From Eutreptiella sp. 'Long Island Sound 2002' (taxonomy: Eukaryota; Euglenozoa; Euglenophyceae; Eutreptiales; Eutreptiaceae): 64,000 nt of DNA. Numbering within the stretch: the stretch's first letter is position 1; each line of letters begins with the position of its first letter. Of this stretch, positions 54,426-62,920 are shown piece by piece. The DNA is taken from NCBI GenBank assembly GCA_964036045.1, contig OZ038385.1, forward strand, positions 25,256,853 to 25,320,852, in the 5' to 3' direction. The translations under genes and the position numbers were made by a program. A model generated the notes under the pieces. The model made no database searches and was not told the origin of the DNA. It worked only from the letters and a program-made list of their open reading frames with translations.

Positions 54426-57400
54426 TTAGTTTCGCTTCTTACGCTGGGACATAGTCTCAGCACGGGTTAGGAGCTGCCCCTCGTTGTTCTCAACGAGATA
54501 AGTGCGGAAGATGGGGTTGATACTCCCATCTGGTTGTATGAAGGCAGACATAGGCTCCCAGGTCGCCTCGGACAACCCATAGCCATCCCACAGGGTAAGG
54601 AATTTCCAGCCCTGTTTATACTCGTGGCGAGCAATACCTGCAACCACGTAGTAACCATCGACTGCCATCTCATCGGCAGTCATCTCTTCGAGTTCGTCTG
54701 CCTCCTCTGGACTGGCAGCGTTCTCTAGGTCTATACGTTCAATCTCACTGTCGCTGAGGCGCCACTCATCCCAAGACAAGTCGTCAGGGGAGTGATAGTG
54801 CCTCAGCTGCTTAGGAGCACATAGCAGTTCACCACCTAGACGTGGACTGCACCTGACATGGATCCTGGATCCATCTATCCTGATGATACGATAGGGTCCA
54901 AAGTAAGGGTCCTGTAGGCAGTTACGTGGCCAGGAGGGTAGGCGTGAATGGTGTACCAAAACAAGGTCACCAACCTTGAAGCTGGCAGGTCGCCGTAGGC
55001 GGTTCCGTCGGCTCTGTTCACGGTCACGAATGTGCCTCAGGTTAGTACCAGCCTGGTTAGCTAGAGACTGCTTGTGTTCTAGCCAATCTCCCACAGGGCT
55101 CTTGAAGTCCTCAGGAAAGGGGGTTTTGAAGAACCAAGCAGGTCGTCCTCCATGGAACAGTTCGTGGGGGGTGAAACCCGTAGAAGAGCTCCGCTGTGAG
55201 TTCATGGACAGAACTGCCCAGGGCACTAGGCGTACCCAGTCCTTGGTGCGCTCCTGTTTCATCAGGATTCTTAAGTTTTGCTCCACCACACGGTTTTGTC
55301 TCTCACAGAGAGGGTTAGACGTGTGAGTGTAGGGCACACCTGTGGTTACCTCCACGTTGAGGGCATTTAGCACTCGTTTGTACCACCCAGTGTCACTGCG
55401 GATGCGTACATCTTCATCAGAGTGCACCTGTTTAGGTGCTCCATAGGGTTCGAACCATTGTTCGACCAACATTTTTACAGTCTGCTCACCTGTGATTTTC
55501 TTATTGCAAGGGAACACACGGGTGAAGCGAGATAGACCACAGGTGACCACGAGGCAACTATCATAGCCGCCAAAGCGTGGTAAGCCGTGGATGTAATCCA
55601 CGTAGAGAAGAGAGTTAGCACAATAGGGTATGGGTAAGCTGGAGATCAGACCCCTATCCCTACTGTCACTTTGCTTGCTGGCATGACAGCCACAAGCATC
55701 CACAATGGTCTGCATACGCGACCTCAGTTCAGTCAGGGTTAGACTAGAGTAGAAACACTCACGGAAGAAGTCCACTGAGCGATTAGCGCCAGTGTGACCA
55801 GAACTGAGATGGGACCACTGTAGGCACCCATCCAGTCGTGCCTCAGGCACCACAATTCGGTCCTCGTAGAAGAGGTACTGATTGTTTTTATACCACTGGT
55901 GCCCGTCAATGACACGGGGTTCGAGACCAGTGTTGAGGGTTTGGAGAGTTTCTTCATACTCTGACTGATAGTCGGTTAGACTCCAACCCTCCAGGATTCC
56001 AGCAGTGCGCATGGACAGGTCAAGCTGGACATCCATACGCTGGAAAGCCTCTTTGGCGAGTGCCTCAGAGCTCTCACCAATAAGCGCATCGAAGTTGTTG
56101 CGCGATATATAGTCAGACAGTTCATTCTTAATCCCGGGGATATGATGCACTGTCAGCCTGAACTGGCTCAGGTAAGTCCACCACCGTTTTAGCTTCGCTT
56201 TTTCTGGTGGTGGGCCCTTCTGAAAAGACTTCACAGGCTCCTGGTTACACAGCCAGACAATAGGGTTAGACCCCAGGAGTCGGGATTGTGAAGATAGCAC
56301 CAACATACCGGCCAGGAGTTCCTGGTCATAGGTGCTGTAATTGGAACGCGCTTGGTTCCACTTCCAATTCCAGTGTCCCAGTGGCACCAGTCGCCACTCA
56401 CTGGTAGGATAGTCATGTTTCAACGAACCATCACGGTTCAGTCCAGTAGTACGATAATGGCAGTGGGTTAGCTCAGCGGGGTTAAGCTCCTGCCATTGGT
56501 AGATCGTACCTCCCCCCCCTACATCACTGGCATCAGTGATCAGGACTATCTCGCACTCAGGGCGGGGAACTCCCAGGCAGTTGGAGGAGGCAATCTTCTT
56601 CTTCAACTCCTGGAAACACTCTTCCTCTCTGGAGGTCCACCTCCAGGGAGTAGTTTTCTTGATTAGGTCAGTGAGGGGTGCAGAGGAGTAAGTAAAATTG
56701 TGGATGTGACGCCGATAGAAATTACAGGCGCCCACAAAACTCCTCACATCGTGTAGACCCTTCTTAGGGTCATCGCGAATCTGCATGTCCTGTAGGGGCT
56801 GCATCTTAGACGCGGCTGGTTTCCACCAGCCATACCCCACGTCGAAACCCAAATACTCCATCTCCTCTTTCATAAACTCGCATTTTTCGAGTTTGATTCG
56901 GAGATGGTTTTCTTGACAGACAGTGAAGAATTCACGGAGGAGAAGGACATGGTCCTCTTTGGTATTAGTACCCAAACTCACGTCGTCGATGTGAGCCTCC
57001 ATTTCTGCACCCCGAGAAATCAACTCTTGTACTAGAGGCCTGCGCCTCAGTATGTACAAAATTTTGTTCATAAGCTCCTGGAAGAGCGCTGGGGCGTTAG
57101 CCACCCCGAAAGGCATAACCTTCCACTTGAAGACACGACCCTTAGGGGTTATAAAGGCAAGCAGCTCCTGAGCTGCGGCGGTTAGGTCAACCTGCCAGAA
57201 ACCAGAGCGTTTGTCCATTTTGGTCTTATACCTGCATTTGGCAATACGCTCCAGGGTGTTTTCCATGTTAGGAATACTCCCTGAGTGGTTCTGGGTTTTC
57301 TTGTTGACCTCACCATAGTCTACAACAAGACGTAGAGCAGTCGACCCTGGTTTAGCAACAAGGAAACAGGGGCTGCAGTGATGGGGATAGTCCCCATGTT

Positions 57401-58391
57401 TGTACTCTTCAACGAGGCCAGCATCAATGCATTCTTGGATCTGGCGCTCGATTTCTTCAACCTGTTCCTGTGGAGCGGGATAGGGACGACGCCTCACTCG
57501 CGTCTTTTCAAATTCTGGTTTCAATTTCAGGTCCATCTGGACCAGTTTTTTGCAAGATAGAGGAGGCGGCAAGGCGCCGAACACCTCCTCATAGGTTATA
57601 AGCAGTTTCTTCAGGCGGGGGTCAAGGTTAAGACTCTCGACTTTCTGAAGGAAGTCCTCCTCAGCATGCAGGTTGCTTTTTCCATGTTCTTTCTTTTTAT
57701 GCCGATCAGCAGTTTCGGCAGGTACAGTACCATCGTCCCACTCAGGGGGACATTGCTGCCCATAGTGTAGAGAGTACACTAGAGGTATCTCAGGATGAGG
57801 CAGCGTATAGGACTCATCGTCCTCCTCAGAACCGATGGAGTATTTCGCGGTCTGTCTGAGGTATTGCAGCCGCTCTTGGCGCTCAATACCTTCGGCCTTC
57901 AGGTACAGCAGCCGTCGGAGTTCTTGCGTGTCATGCTCAGACAAGGGCATGTTATTAGCAGCAGGCCGTGCCAGAGCATCAGTACTCCGGGCCACGGGTT
58001 CACCTGTGTGCACAGGCTGCATGTGTAGCACTGGTTTCCCAACAGAGGAAGCGGGTTCAGAGGTTGACTCTAGATCTACCTCCTCTAGCAACAGCTGGGC
58101 TAGGAAAGCACTATGTTTTAGGTCAACACAGCTGGGATCAACAGAGGGAATAGTGCTGGCGATCTCAGACAGTTGGTCGTCTGCATCCTCTTTTACAGCT
58201 GCAGGTTCCAGATAGTCATCAGGAGACTCACACCCTGTAAGTGTGGCAGATAGGTGCTCGGGAGATCGATCTTTGAGATCATAAAGGGTCAGGCCACGAT
58301 TTTCGGCCATGACCTCTTTTAGTAGCACCTGGTCCAGGTCACACAGGGGTACAGGATTGAGGGATCCATCGATGATGGACAGGAAACTGGC
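54426..58391 (-). CDS. pol: E3 Pol main part: RT, RNase H, integrase, chromodomain
   Basis: About 1320 codons after the TGA at 58392, same frame. Numbering from 58328: linker 1-230; reverse transcriptase about 265-500 (LVVDYGEVNKK, FGVANAPALFQELM, HIDDV at 446-450 with Asp-Asp intact); RNase H about 600-730 (IVLITDASDVGGGG, YSTYDQELLAG). Then the integrase finger (HLSSGH...CGCH), the DDE core (YVDYIHG, HSDEDVR, LCERQNRVVEQN), a GPY/F module (FGPYRIIRIDGSRIHVR), and a chromodomain at about 1225-1290 (GYYVVAGIARHEYKQGWKFL, TWEPMSAFIQP). No other stop or frameshift. Clade: chromovirus, from RT order and chromodomain. Confidence 0.92.
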   Translation of the reverse strand, partial: ASFLSIIDGSLNPVPLCDLDQVLLKEVMAENRGLTLYDLKDRSPEHLSATLTGCESPDDYLEPAAVKEDADDQLSEIASTIPSVDPSCVDLKHSAFLAQLLLEEVDLESTSEPASSVGKPVLHMQPVHTGEPVARSTDALARPAANNMPLSEHDTQELRRLLYLKAEGIERQERLQYLRQTAKYSIGSEEDDESYTLPHPEIPLVYSLHYGQQCPPEWDDGTVPAETADRHKKKEHGKSNLHAEEDFLQKVESLNLDPRLKKLLITYEEVFGALPPPLSCKKLVQMDLKLKPEFEKTRVRRRPYPAPQEQVEEIERQIQECIDAGLVEEYKHGDYPHHCSPCFLVAKPGSTALRLVVDYGEVNKKTQNHSGSIPNMENTLERIAKCRYKTKMDKRSGFWQVDLTAAAQELLAFITPKGRVFKWKVMPFGVANAPALFQELMNKILYILRRRPLVQELISRGAEMEAHIDDVSLGTNTKEDHVLLLREFFTVCQENHLRIKLEKCEFMKEEMEYLGFDVGYGWWKPAASKMQPLQDMQIRDDPKKGLHDVRSFVGACNFYRRHIHNFTYSSAPLTDLIKKTTPWRWTSREEECFQELKKKIASSNCLGVPRPECEIVLITDASDVGGGGTIYQWQELNPAELTHCHYRTTGLNRDGSLKHDYPTSEWRLVPLGHWNWKWNQARSNYSTYDQELLAGMLVLSSQSRLLGSNPIVWLCNQEPVKSFQKGPPPEKAKLKRWWTYLSQFRLTVHHIPGIKNELSDYISRNNFDALIGESSEALAKEAFQRMDVQLDLSMRTAGILEGWSLTDYQSEYEETLQTLNTGLEPRVIDGHQWYKNNQYLFYEDRIVVPEARLDGCLQWSHLSSGHTGANRSVDFFRECFYSSLTLTELRSRMQTIVDACGCHASKQSDSRDRGLISSLPIPYCANSLLYVDYIHGLPRFGGYDSCLVVTCGLSRFTRVFPCNKKITGEQTVKMLVEQWFEPYGAPKQVHSDEDVRIRSDTGWYKRVLNALNVEVTTGVPYTHTSNPLCERQNRVVEQNLRILMKQERTKDWVRLVPWAVLSMNSQRSSSTGFTPHELFHGGRPAWFFKTPFPEDFKSPVGDWLEHKQSLANQAGTNLRHIRDREQSRRNRLRRPASFKVGDLVLVHHSRLPSWPRNCLQDPYFGPYRIIRIDGSRIHVRCSPRLGGELLCAPKQLRHYHSPDDLSWDEWRLSDSEIERIDLENAASPEEADELEEMTADEMAVDGYYVVAGIARHEYKQGWKFLTLWDGYGLSEATWEPMSAFIQPDGSINPIFRTYLVENNEGQLLTRAETMSQRKKRN

Positions 58392-59228
58392 TCACTCAGG
58401 GGCCTGCATAGCTGTGTCTGAGTCCTCAGGCACATAGATGGGGCCGTCGGGGAGTTGCACTCTTCCCACGGTCATTCGGTCAAGCATACGGCGCCAGTAA
58501 GCATGTTCACCAGAGCAACCCCAGTCAGGGGTGCACATAACAACCCTTCCTCCCTCATAAGCGATCTTGGTTAAAACCTTCGCGAGCAGGGAGAAGGGAG
58601 GGTTAGCATACGCTAGGCCCATTGCTTTCCAGAAGAATCGGAAAGCATTGTTCATTTGTTTCGAGCAGTACAACTGCATGATGTGCTGTTGTTGGCTCGC
58701 AAACAATTCCACCTGGATCTCATCCAGGTTTACCTGAAGGGCCGCCAGTCCATTTTCGAGAACATGACGGGCCAGTTGGTAGTTTTCAGTACGATAGTTC
58801 GTCTTGGTTGCGTAGCGCAGTCCAGACTCTTTTCGTCCTGACAGCTCCAAAGGAACAGAGAATAGCCCACTGCCAAAGTCGCAGTGCAAAGAGTAAGGAC
58901 GCTGTAGGGACAGCATTTTAACCTGGGGGTTTCTTCTTAGAAAGTCAGTGCCAATGACAATGTCAAAGGCGTCAGTGTCCAACACTCTGCAGTGTTGGGT
59001 CACGGTTTCGTCGCCCAGACATATGGTCACATCGACCCCCCCCAAGGAATGGATGGTACGCCCATCCCCTACTCTTATGGCCACAGTCTTGGTCTTCCTG
59101 AAAGTTTTAAGCAGGCGCCGGGCCACTATGGAAAGTGTTGCACCGGTATCAAGCACTGCTCGAAAAACCTGATCCCCGATTTTCACGAGGATCCAGAAAA
59201 CCAAATCCTCCTCTTCGGAGCCGCCCCC
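58392..59228 (-). CDS. pol: E3 Pol N-terminal part: protease and DIRS-MT-like domain
   Basis: Opens directly after the gag TAG. Aspartic protease with VLDTGATLSIVARRLL (active-site DTG) and a second motif DIVIGTDFLRRNP. Then, at about 58712-58515, VELFAS, a Trp/Phe-rich helix, YANPPFSLLAKVLTKI and CTPDWG. This matches the LFAS...PPFSLI...VL.KI pattern of the methyltransferase-like domain of DIRS elements, and NPPF is the classic catalytic tetrad of adenine-N6 methyltransferases. E2 has NPRF here. The frame ends at TGA 58392-58394, where E2 has TGG (Trp), and the same frame continues as pol. The stop is therefore best read as a recent nonsense mutation. Confidence 0.8.
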   Translation of the reverse strand, partial: GGGSEEEDLVFWILVKIGDQVFRAVLDTGATLSIVARRLLKTFRKTKTVAIRVGDGRTIHSLGGVDVTICLGDETVTQHCRVLDTDAFDIVIGTDFLRRNPQVKMLSLQRPYSLHCDFGSGLFSVPLELSGRKESGLRYATKTNYRTENYQLARHVLENGLAALQVNLDEIQVELFASQQQHIMQLYCSKQMNNAFRFFWKAMGLAYANPPFSLLAKVLTKIAYEGGRVVMCTPDWGCSGEHAYWRRMLDRMTVGRVQLPDGPIYVPEDSDTAMQAPE

Positions 59229-59231
59229 CTA
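59226..59231 (-). promoter_or_regulatory. Gag/Pol stop codon of E3 in a leaky context
   Basis: TAG GGG between gag and protease in one frame. Confidence 0.5.
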
Positions 59232-61403
59232 TTCCTCATCAGGGAATTTCACATCCACTCCTGCAGCCATGAGGGCCTTGGCCATCCAGGCCAAGCGCCT
59301 CTTCTTAGAATTATTCCCCTCAGGGGTAGCGTTATCCCCTTGGGGGCGCTTCTGGGGGACACCTGCGGCAGGAGCGGGTGTAGCAGCAGGAGTAGGCGTA
59401 GCAACGGGCGCTGATGAGCGCCTCTGGGGGTTAGGGGGTCCAGTCTTACCACCCCCCTTGCCACCTCCTTTACCTTTATCCCCATTCGGGGAATTTCTGG
59501 CGGGCGTCGGGTTCTTCTGGCGCTCCGCCTCCTGACGCTTGAGTTTGTCACTCTCGCGTTTCTTGATGTGGCATTCGTCCTCATAGTGACGACGCTTGCC
59601 ACAGTAACCACAGGTGATGGTACACCTGAAGTGGTCCTGATGGGTCACAGTTTTCCCATCTTTAGTATGCTGCTGACGTTTCATCTGCAGCATACAGCCA
59701 CTGCGGAGATCGCAGTCAGAGGCATGACAAGGTCCCCCCTTGTCATTGACAGGTCGGCAGTAAAACAGGGGGGGGGTGCCTGCATCAGTTGGAACCTCGT
59801 TCATGGCACGTAGGTTGCCCCTCCCTTTACCGCCTCCCTGGTTGGTGTTAGTGGGATTTTTATGCCCCTTCCCTTCGCCACGTTCAGGGGTAGGGGTACC
59901 ACCTCGTCCCAAATGCTTCTTGAGGAACTTCTCCATGTGGGAGTCGTTCTCTCTCTCAAGAGCTAGCTCAATCAAGAGATCCACCAGTGTATCATACGAG
60001 TGGGTCCTGCTCTTCCTCTCAGAGGTTGAGCGGCAATCATCCCACGTACGCTGGGGGATCTTACTCATGAGCCACAGGTGGGGCTCAGTGGCTCCGTAGG
60101 AGCCCACATTCATCCTCGAAAATAAGTACTCCATGTCGCACACATACTCAGAAATTCGCGCAGCGGATGGAAACTCCGGGAGCATAGGTAGCTCCTCGAT
60201 TTGTGTGCGTACGCTGAGGTCAGTCTCATAGACTGGGAATGTTTTCTCTAACCTCAGGAGTACCTCCGCCCAAGTAGAACAGGTTTTCACAATCTGTTTG
60301 ACCTGTTTTTGCAAAAATTTCTTTTTGCATGAGCGTTTTAGCAGTGAACATTTGGTGGCCACATCCACATGGGATTGGCCAGTCAACAAAAGGAACTCCG
60401 CAAATTCTTCTGCCCATTCAGGCAGGTTTTTAGGGTCGAACTCCGGCAGTTCCAGCTGGATGTTCGCCTGGGCAATTGGTCTGCCCATCTTCCCACCCCC
60501 TGGAGTTAGGCCTGAAGGCGACACGCCGGCAAGTGGGGCCAGGGCTGACAGCCCTCTTCTCTCACTCTCTGTGACAGGCACGTCCTGTAGGTCTGCCATA
60601 GGCACAGTCCTGGCACGGGGGTGAAAGGGGCTGGGGCAGGTAACCTTAGGCAACAGCCTTGAGACCCTCGATCTCTTGAGATCTTCGGCCAGGGTACTCA
60701 GCCCTGGAGAGAGAGAGAGGAACTCAGGCTTGGGTAAGGGTTCTGCAATACCCAGTTTAGACTTAATGGCCTCTGATAAGGCCGTCACATCTGGATCTTC
60801 TGATCCAGACAGGAATTTGGCCAGCAGCTCGGCCGTTTGATCCAGGGCACCGTAGGTTGGCCTTGGATGATGTTCTTCGACTCGTGTTGGGCCCACTTCG
60901 GGAGCCCTTGGGGTTGGGTACTCAGGTCGTAGTTGTCTTGGCAGGGATGCAGTAGACGGAGGGCCTGAGTGTGAGTAGGACCCTAGATCCGTACGTGGTC
61001 TGGACCCATGTACAGCCAGTGGTTCCTCTCCATCTTCCCCAGGGATGGATTTGTAGTACTCATCGTGCATGATGTACTCATCCATCTTCATCTTCAGCTT
61101 CTCATATTCCTCAGGTCCTTCAATGGCAGTTGAGGATGAAGCTGGGCAATTGGATCGTGATACTGAAGCAGCCACACGTCTGTGGAGGTGACTGAAGCTG
61201 TCTCCACCGTGTGCTGCTAAGGCCTCGGTGGTAAGGCCTTTATTCTTCTCCGCCCTTCTGCGTTCTGGATCTCCTTGGGACCCAGATGCGCCACTGAGGT
61301 GATGTGGTGCTCGGTGTGGTGGTTCACTCATTGCGTGGACCACACTGCCCATTTGTACTTGGACAGTTCGGATAGGCCAGGTCCTTACACTTGGTGTGGA
61401 CAT
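59229..61403 (-). CDS. gag: E3 Gag polyprotein (724 aa)
   Basis: Start chosen at the ATG at 61403, 78 bp after the LTR; the frame is open upstream to 61463 without an earlier ATG. N-terminal Pro/Ser-rich region with RT-independent low complexity to about residue 320. A capsid-like helical region follows at about 335-500 (LPEFDPKNLPEWAEEFAEFL, matching E2). A Cys/His-rich segment at about 545-585 is followed by a CCHC knuckle CGYCGKRRHYEDEC (plus coordinates about 59582-59623). A Lys/Gly-rich basic tail and KKRRLAWMAKALMAAGVDVK end it. Stops at TAG (59229-59231), followed in frame by GGG GGC GGC and the protease, so Pol is probably made by readthrough. Intact. Confidence 0.88.
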   Translation of the reverse strand: MSTPSVRTWPIRTVQVQMGSVVHAMSEPPHRAPHHLSGASGSQGDPERRRAEKNKGLTTEALAAHGGDSFSHLHRRVAASVSRSNCPASSSTAIEGPEEYEKLKMKMDEYIMHDEYYKSIPGEDGEEPLAVHGSRPRTDLGSYSHSGPPSTASLPRQLRPEYPTPRAPEVGPTRVEEHHPRPTYGALDQTAELLAKFLSGSEDPDVTALSEAIKSKLGIAEPLPKPEFLSLSPGLSTLAEDLKRSRVSRLLPKVTCPSPFHPRARTVPMADLQDVPVTESERRGLSALAPLAGVSPSGLTPGGGKMGRPIAQANIQLELPEFDPKNLPEWAEEFAEFLLLTGQSHVDVATKCSLLKRSCKKKFLQKQVKQIVKTCSTWAEVLLRLEKTFPVYETDLSVRTQIEELPMLPEFPSAARISEYVCDMEYLFSRMNVGSYGATEPHLWLMSKIPQRTWDDCRSTSERKSRTHSYDTLVDLLIELALERENDSHMEKFLKKHLGRGGTPTPERGEGKGHKNPTNTNQGGGKGRGNLRAMNEVPTDAGTPPLFYCRPVNDKGGPCHASDCDLRSGCMLQMKRQQHTKDGKTVTHQDHFRCTITCGYCGKRRHYEDECHIKKRESDKLKRQEAERQKNPTPARNSPNGDKGKGGGKGGGKTGPPNPQRRSSAPVATPTPAATPAPAAGVPQKRPQGDNATPEGNNSKKRRLAWMAKALMAAGVDVKFPDEE

Positions 61404-61469
61404 TATGGACTTTTTGTTGAGCTTTTGTTCTGCACTTCTCAGGGTCGGTTCAAAAGGTCTCAAGGGACT

Positions 61470-61481
61470 GTCTCTGCTACC
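61470..61481 (-). promoter_or_regulatory. E3 primer-binding site
   Basis: GGTAGCAGAGAC on the minus strand next to the 5' LTR; complementary to the initiator-Met tRNA end, as in E2. Confidence 0.75.
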
Positions 61482-62207
61482 GGAAAGATGTCCTTGAATT
61501 ATGCCCTAGGTCTTTTGATGTATTCCTGCAAGTTGGTTTTGTAGTGGAAAACCCCAAACCAAAGCAGCAAGTAGAGCAAGGACTGAATATGGATCGAATC
61601 AATGAAATCAATGATTAGTTTTGGGATCCAGTGTAACACAGAAGGGCTGCAGATAGACAAAGCAGGTATATGAACATAGATTCAATCACAAATGAATAAT
61701 GCAAAAGGTTTTATATGAAAATTGGTCAGACTCTAGCCTCAGAGGTTGTAATAGGCACTTCATGTGCACTCTTTTGGGTGAAATGGTGCTGGTTAGGACT
61801 GAGGGGCATAGATGTCAGGACCACACAGAAAATGACTTGGCCAAGCAACTGAATTCAGAAACAGTTACAAAGTAGGACCACAATAAGTGGTAGAATCAAT
61901 TGAGTATAGGGGTCTTGGGGTGGGAGACCACTTAGGCTTAACCTCCAAGGCCCACAAGCATGGAATGCCTGATTTTTTTTGGTATGACCTCCATGAAGGA
62001 AGGTACCTCCGCTCAGTTGAGTGGTAGGGGTGAACTTCATGGGGGGGGCTAGGGTCACAACCCTAGTTACCTTGAGAAAGTGTACTTTAGGCCACAAAAG
62101 AGAGATAAAAACACTTAATTTTGTCTCAGCATCAACAAAGGGCTTTAAGGGGGGCTTAGCCTGGATCAAGCCCTCCAAGAAAGACATGGCAGTGACTTTT
62201 TCTTACT
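61482..62207 (-). repeat. E3 5' LTR (726 bp)
   Basis: Minus orientation AGTAAGAAAAAGTCAC...GGACATCTTTCC; same length as the 3' copy. Confidence 0.92.
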
Positions 62208-62212
62208 TCCTA
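62208..62212 (+). repeat. E3 target-site duplication (right)
   Basis: TCCTA, followed by the continuation of E2 pol. Confidence 0.85.
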
Positions 62213-62920
62213 CATGCCCCCTATCCAGAGGACACCCATTCTTCTGTGGGTGAATGGGTCCAAGAGCAACAAGCGAAGGTGGACAAGGCCAAGGCTATGC
62301 TCCAGAGAGTGAGGGAGCGTCAGTGGAACAAGAAGAACAAGCACGGAGTACCGGCCACCTACCAAGAGGGGGACTGGGTGCTGGTGCACCACAGTCGACT
62401 ACCCGCCTGGCCACGCTCCACCAGCGATGACCCATACTTCGGGCCGTACAAGATTCTATCAGTGGATGGACACCGTATCACCGTGCGGTGTTCTCCCCGT
62501 CTAGGGGGGACCCTGGTGTGCGCTGCTCAGCATCTGAAGCGCTACTATGATCCTGAAGACCTCTGTGGGGAAGAATGGGAGCTTAACGACGAGGAAATCG
62601 CCGCCCTACACCTACAAGGGGCTGCCAGCCCTATGGAAGTTGAAGGGGAACTCCCCGACATGAACGCCGAGGAGATGGCTAAGGAGGGCTTCTACCTGGT
62701 GAAGTATGTCCTACGCCACCGCCATTGCCAGGGTTGGCGCTTCCTCGCCCTCTGGGAAGGGTTTGGAGTCAAAGAGGCCACCTGGGAGCCCTTCTCTGCA
62801 TTTGTTCTACCTGAGGGACGCCTAAACTCAGTTCTGGTTGACTACTTGTCCGAGAACAAACTTGGTGAGTTGCTGAGGCTCGCTGAGACGCTTGCCTCCA
62901 AGACTAAAGCTAGGGACTGA
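62213..62920 (+). pseudogene. pol: E2 pol, last part: integrase C-terminus and chromodomain
   Basis: Resumes the E2 frame exactly (HAPYPEDTHSSVGEWVQEQ), as shown by the uninterrupted E1 copy at about 5713. Contains the GPYKILSVDGHRITV integrase C-terminal (GPY/F) module near 62430-62490, then a chromodomain near 62690-62860 (GFYLVKYVL, WRFLALWEGFG, TWEPFSAFVLP). Ends at TGA 62918-62920. Intact over this stretch. The chromodomain would target integration to marked chromatin in this class. Confidence 0.85.

Larger units (their letters stand above)
51098..62207 (-). mobile_element. E3: nearly intact Ty3/gypsy chromovirus, minus strand, nested in E2 pol
   Basis: 11110 bp; LTRs 61482-62207 (5') and 51098-51823 (3'), both 726 bp with about five differences. 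The primer-binding site is next to the right LTR and the polypurine tract next to the left LTR. Flanked by TCCTA at 51093-51097 and 62208-62212; E1 shows the empty site. Gag 61403-59229, then pro/pol to 54426, then a 2.6-kb 3' region. Only one damaging stop (TGA at 58392) was found. Confidence 0.92.

Noticed and set aside
41462-58394. Reassigned stop codons in this organism
   Set aside because: TGA, TAA and TAG all occur as interruptions in decayed copies, and E1/E2/E3 comparisons show sense codons at most of these places; ordinary nonsense mutations are simpler.
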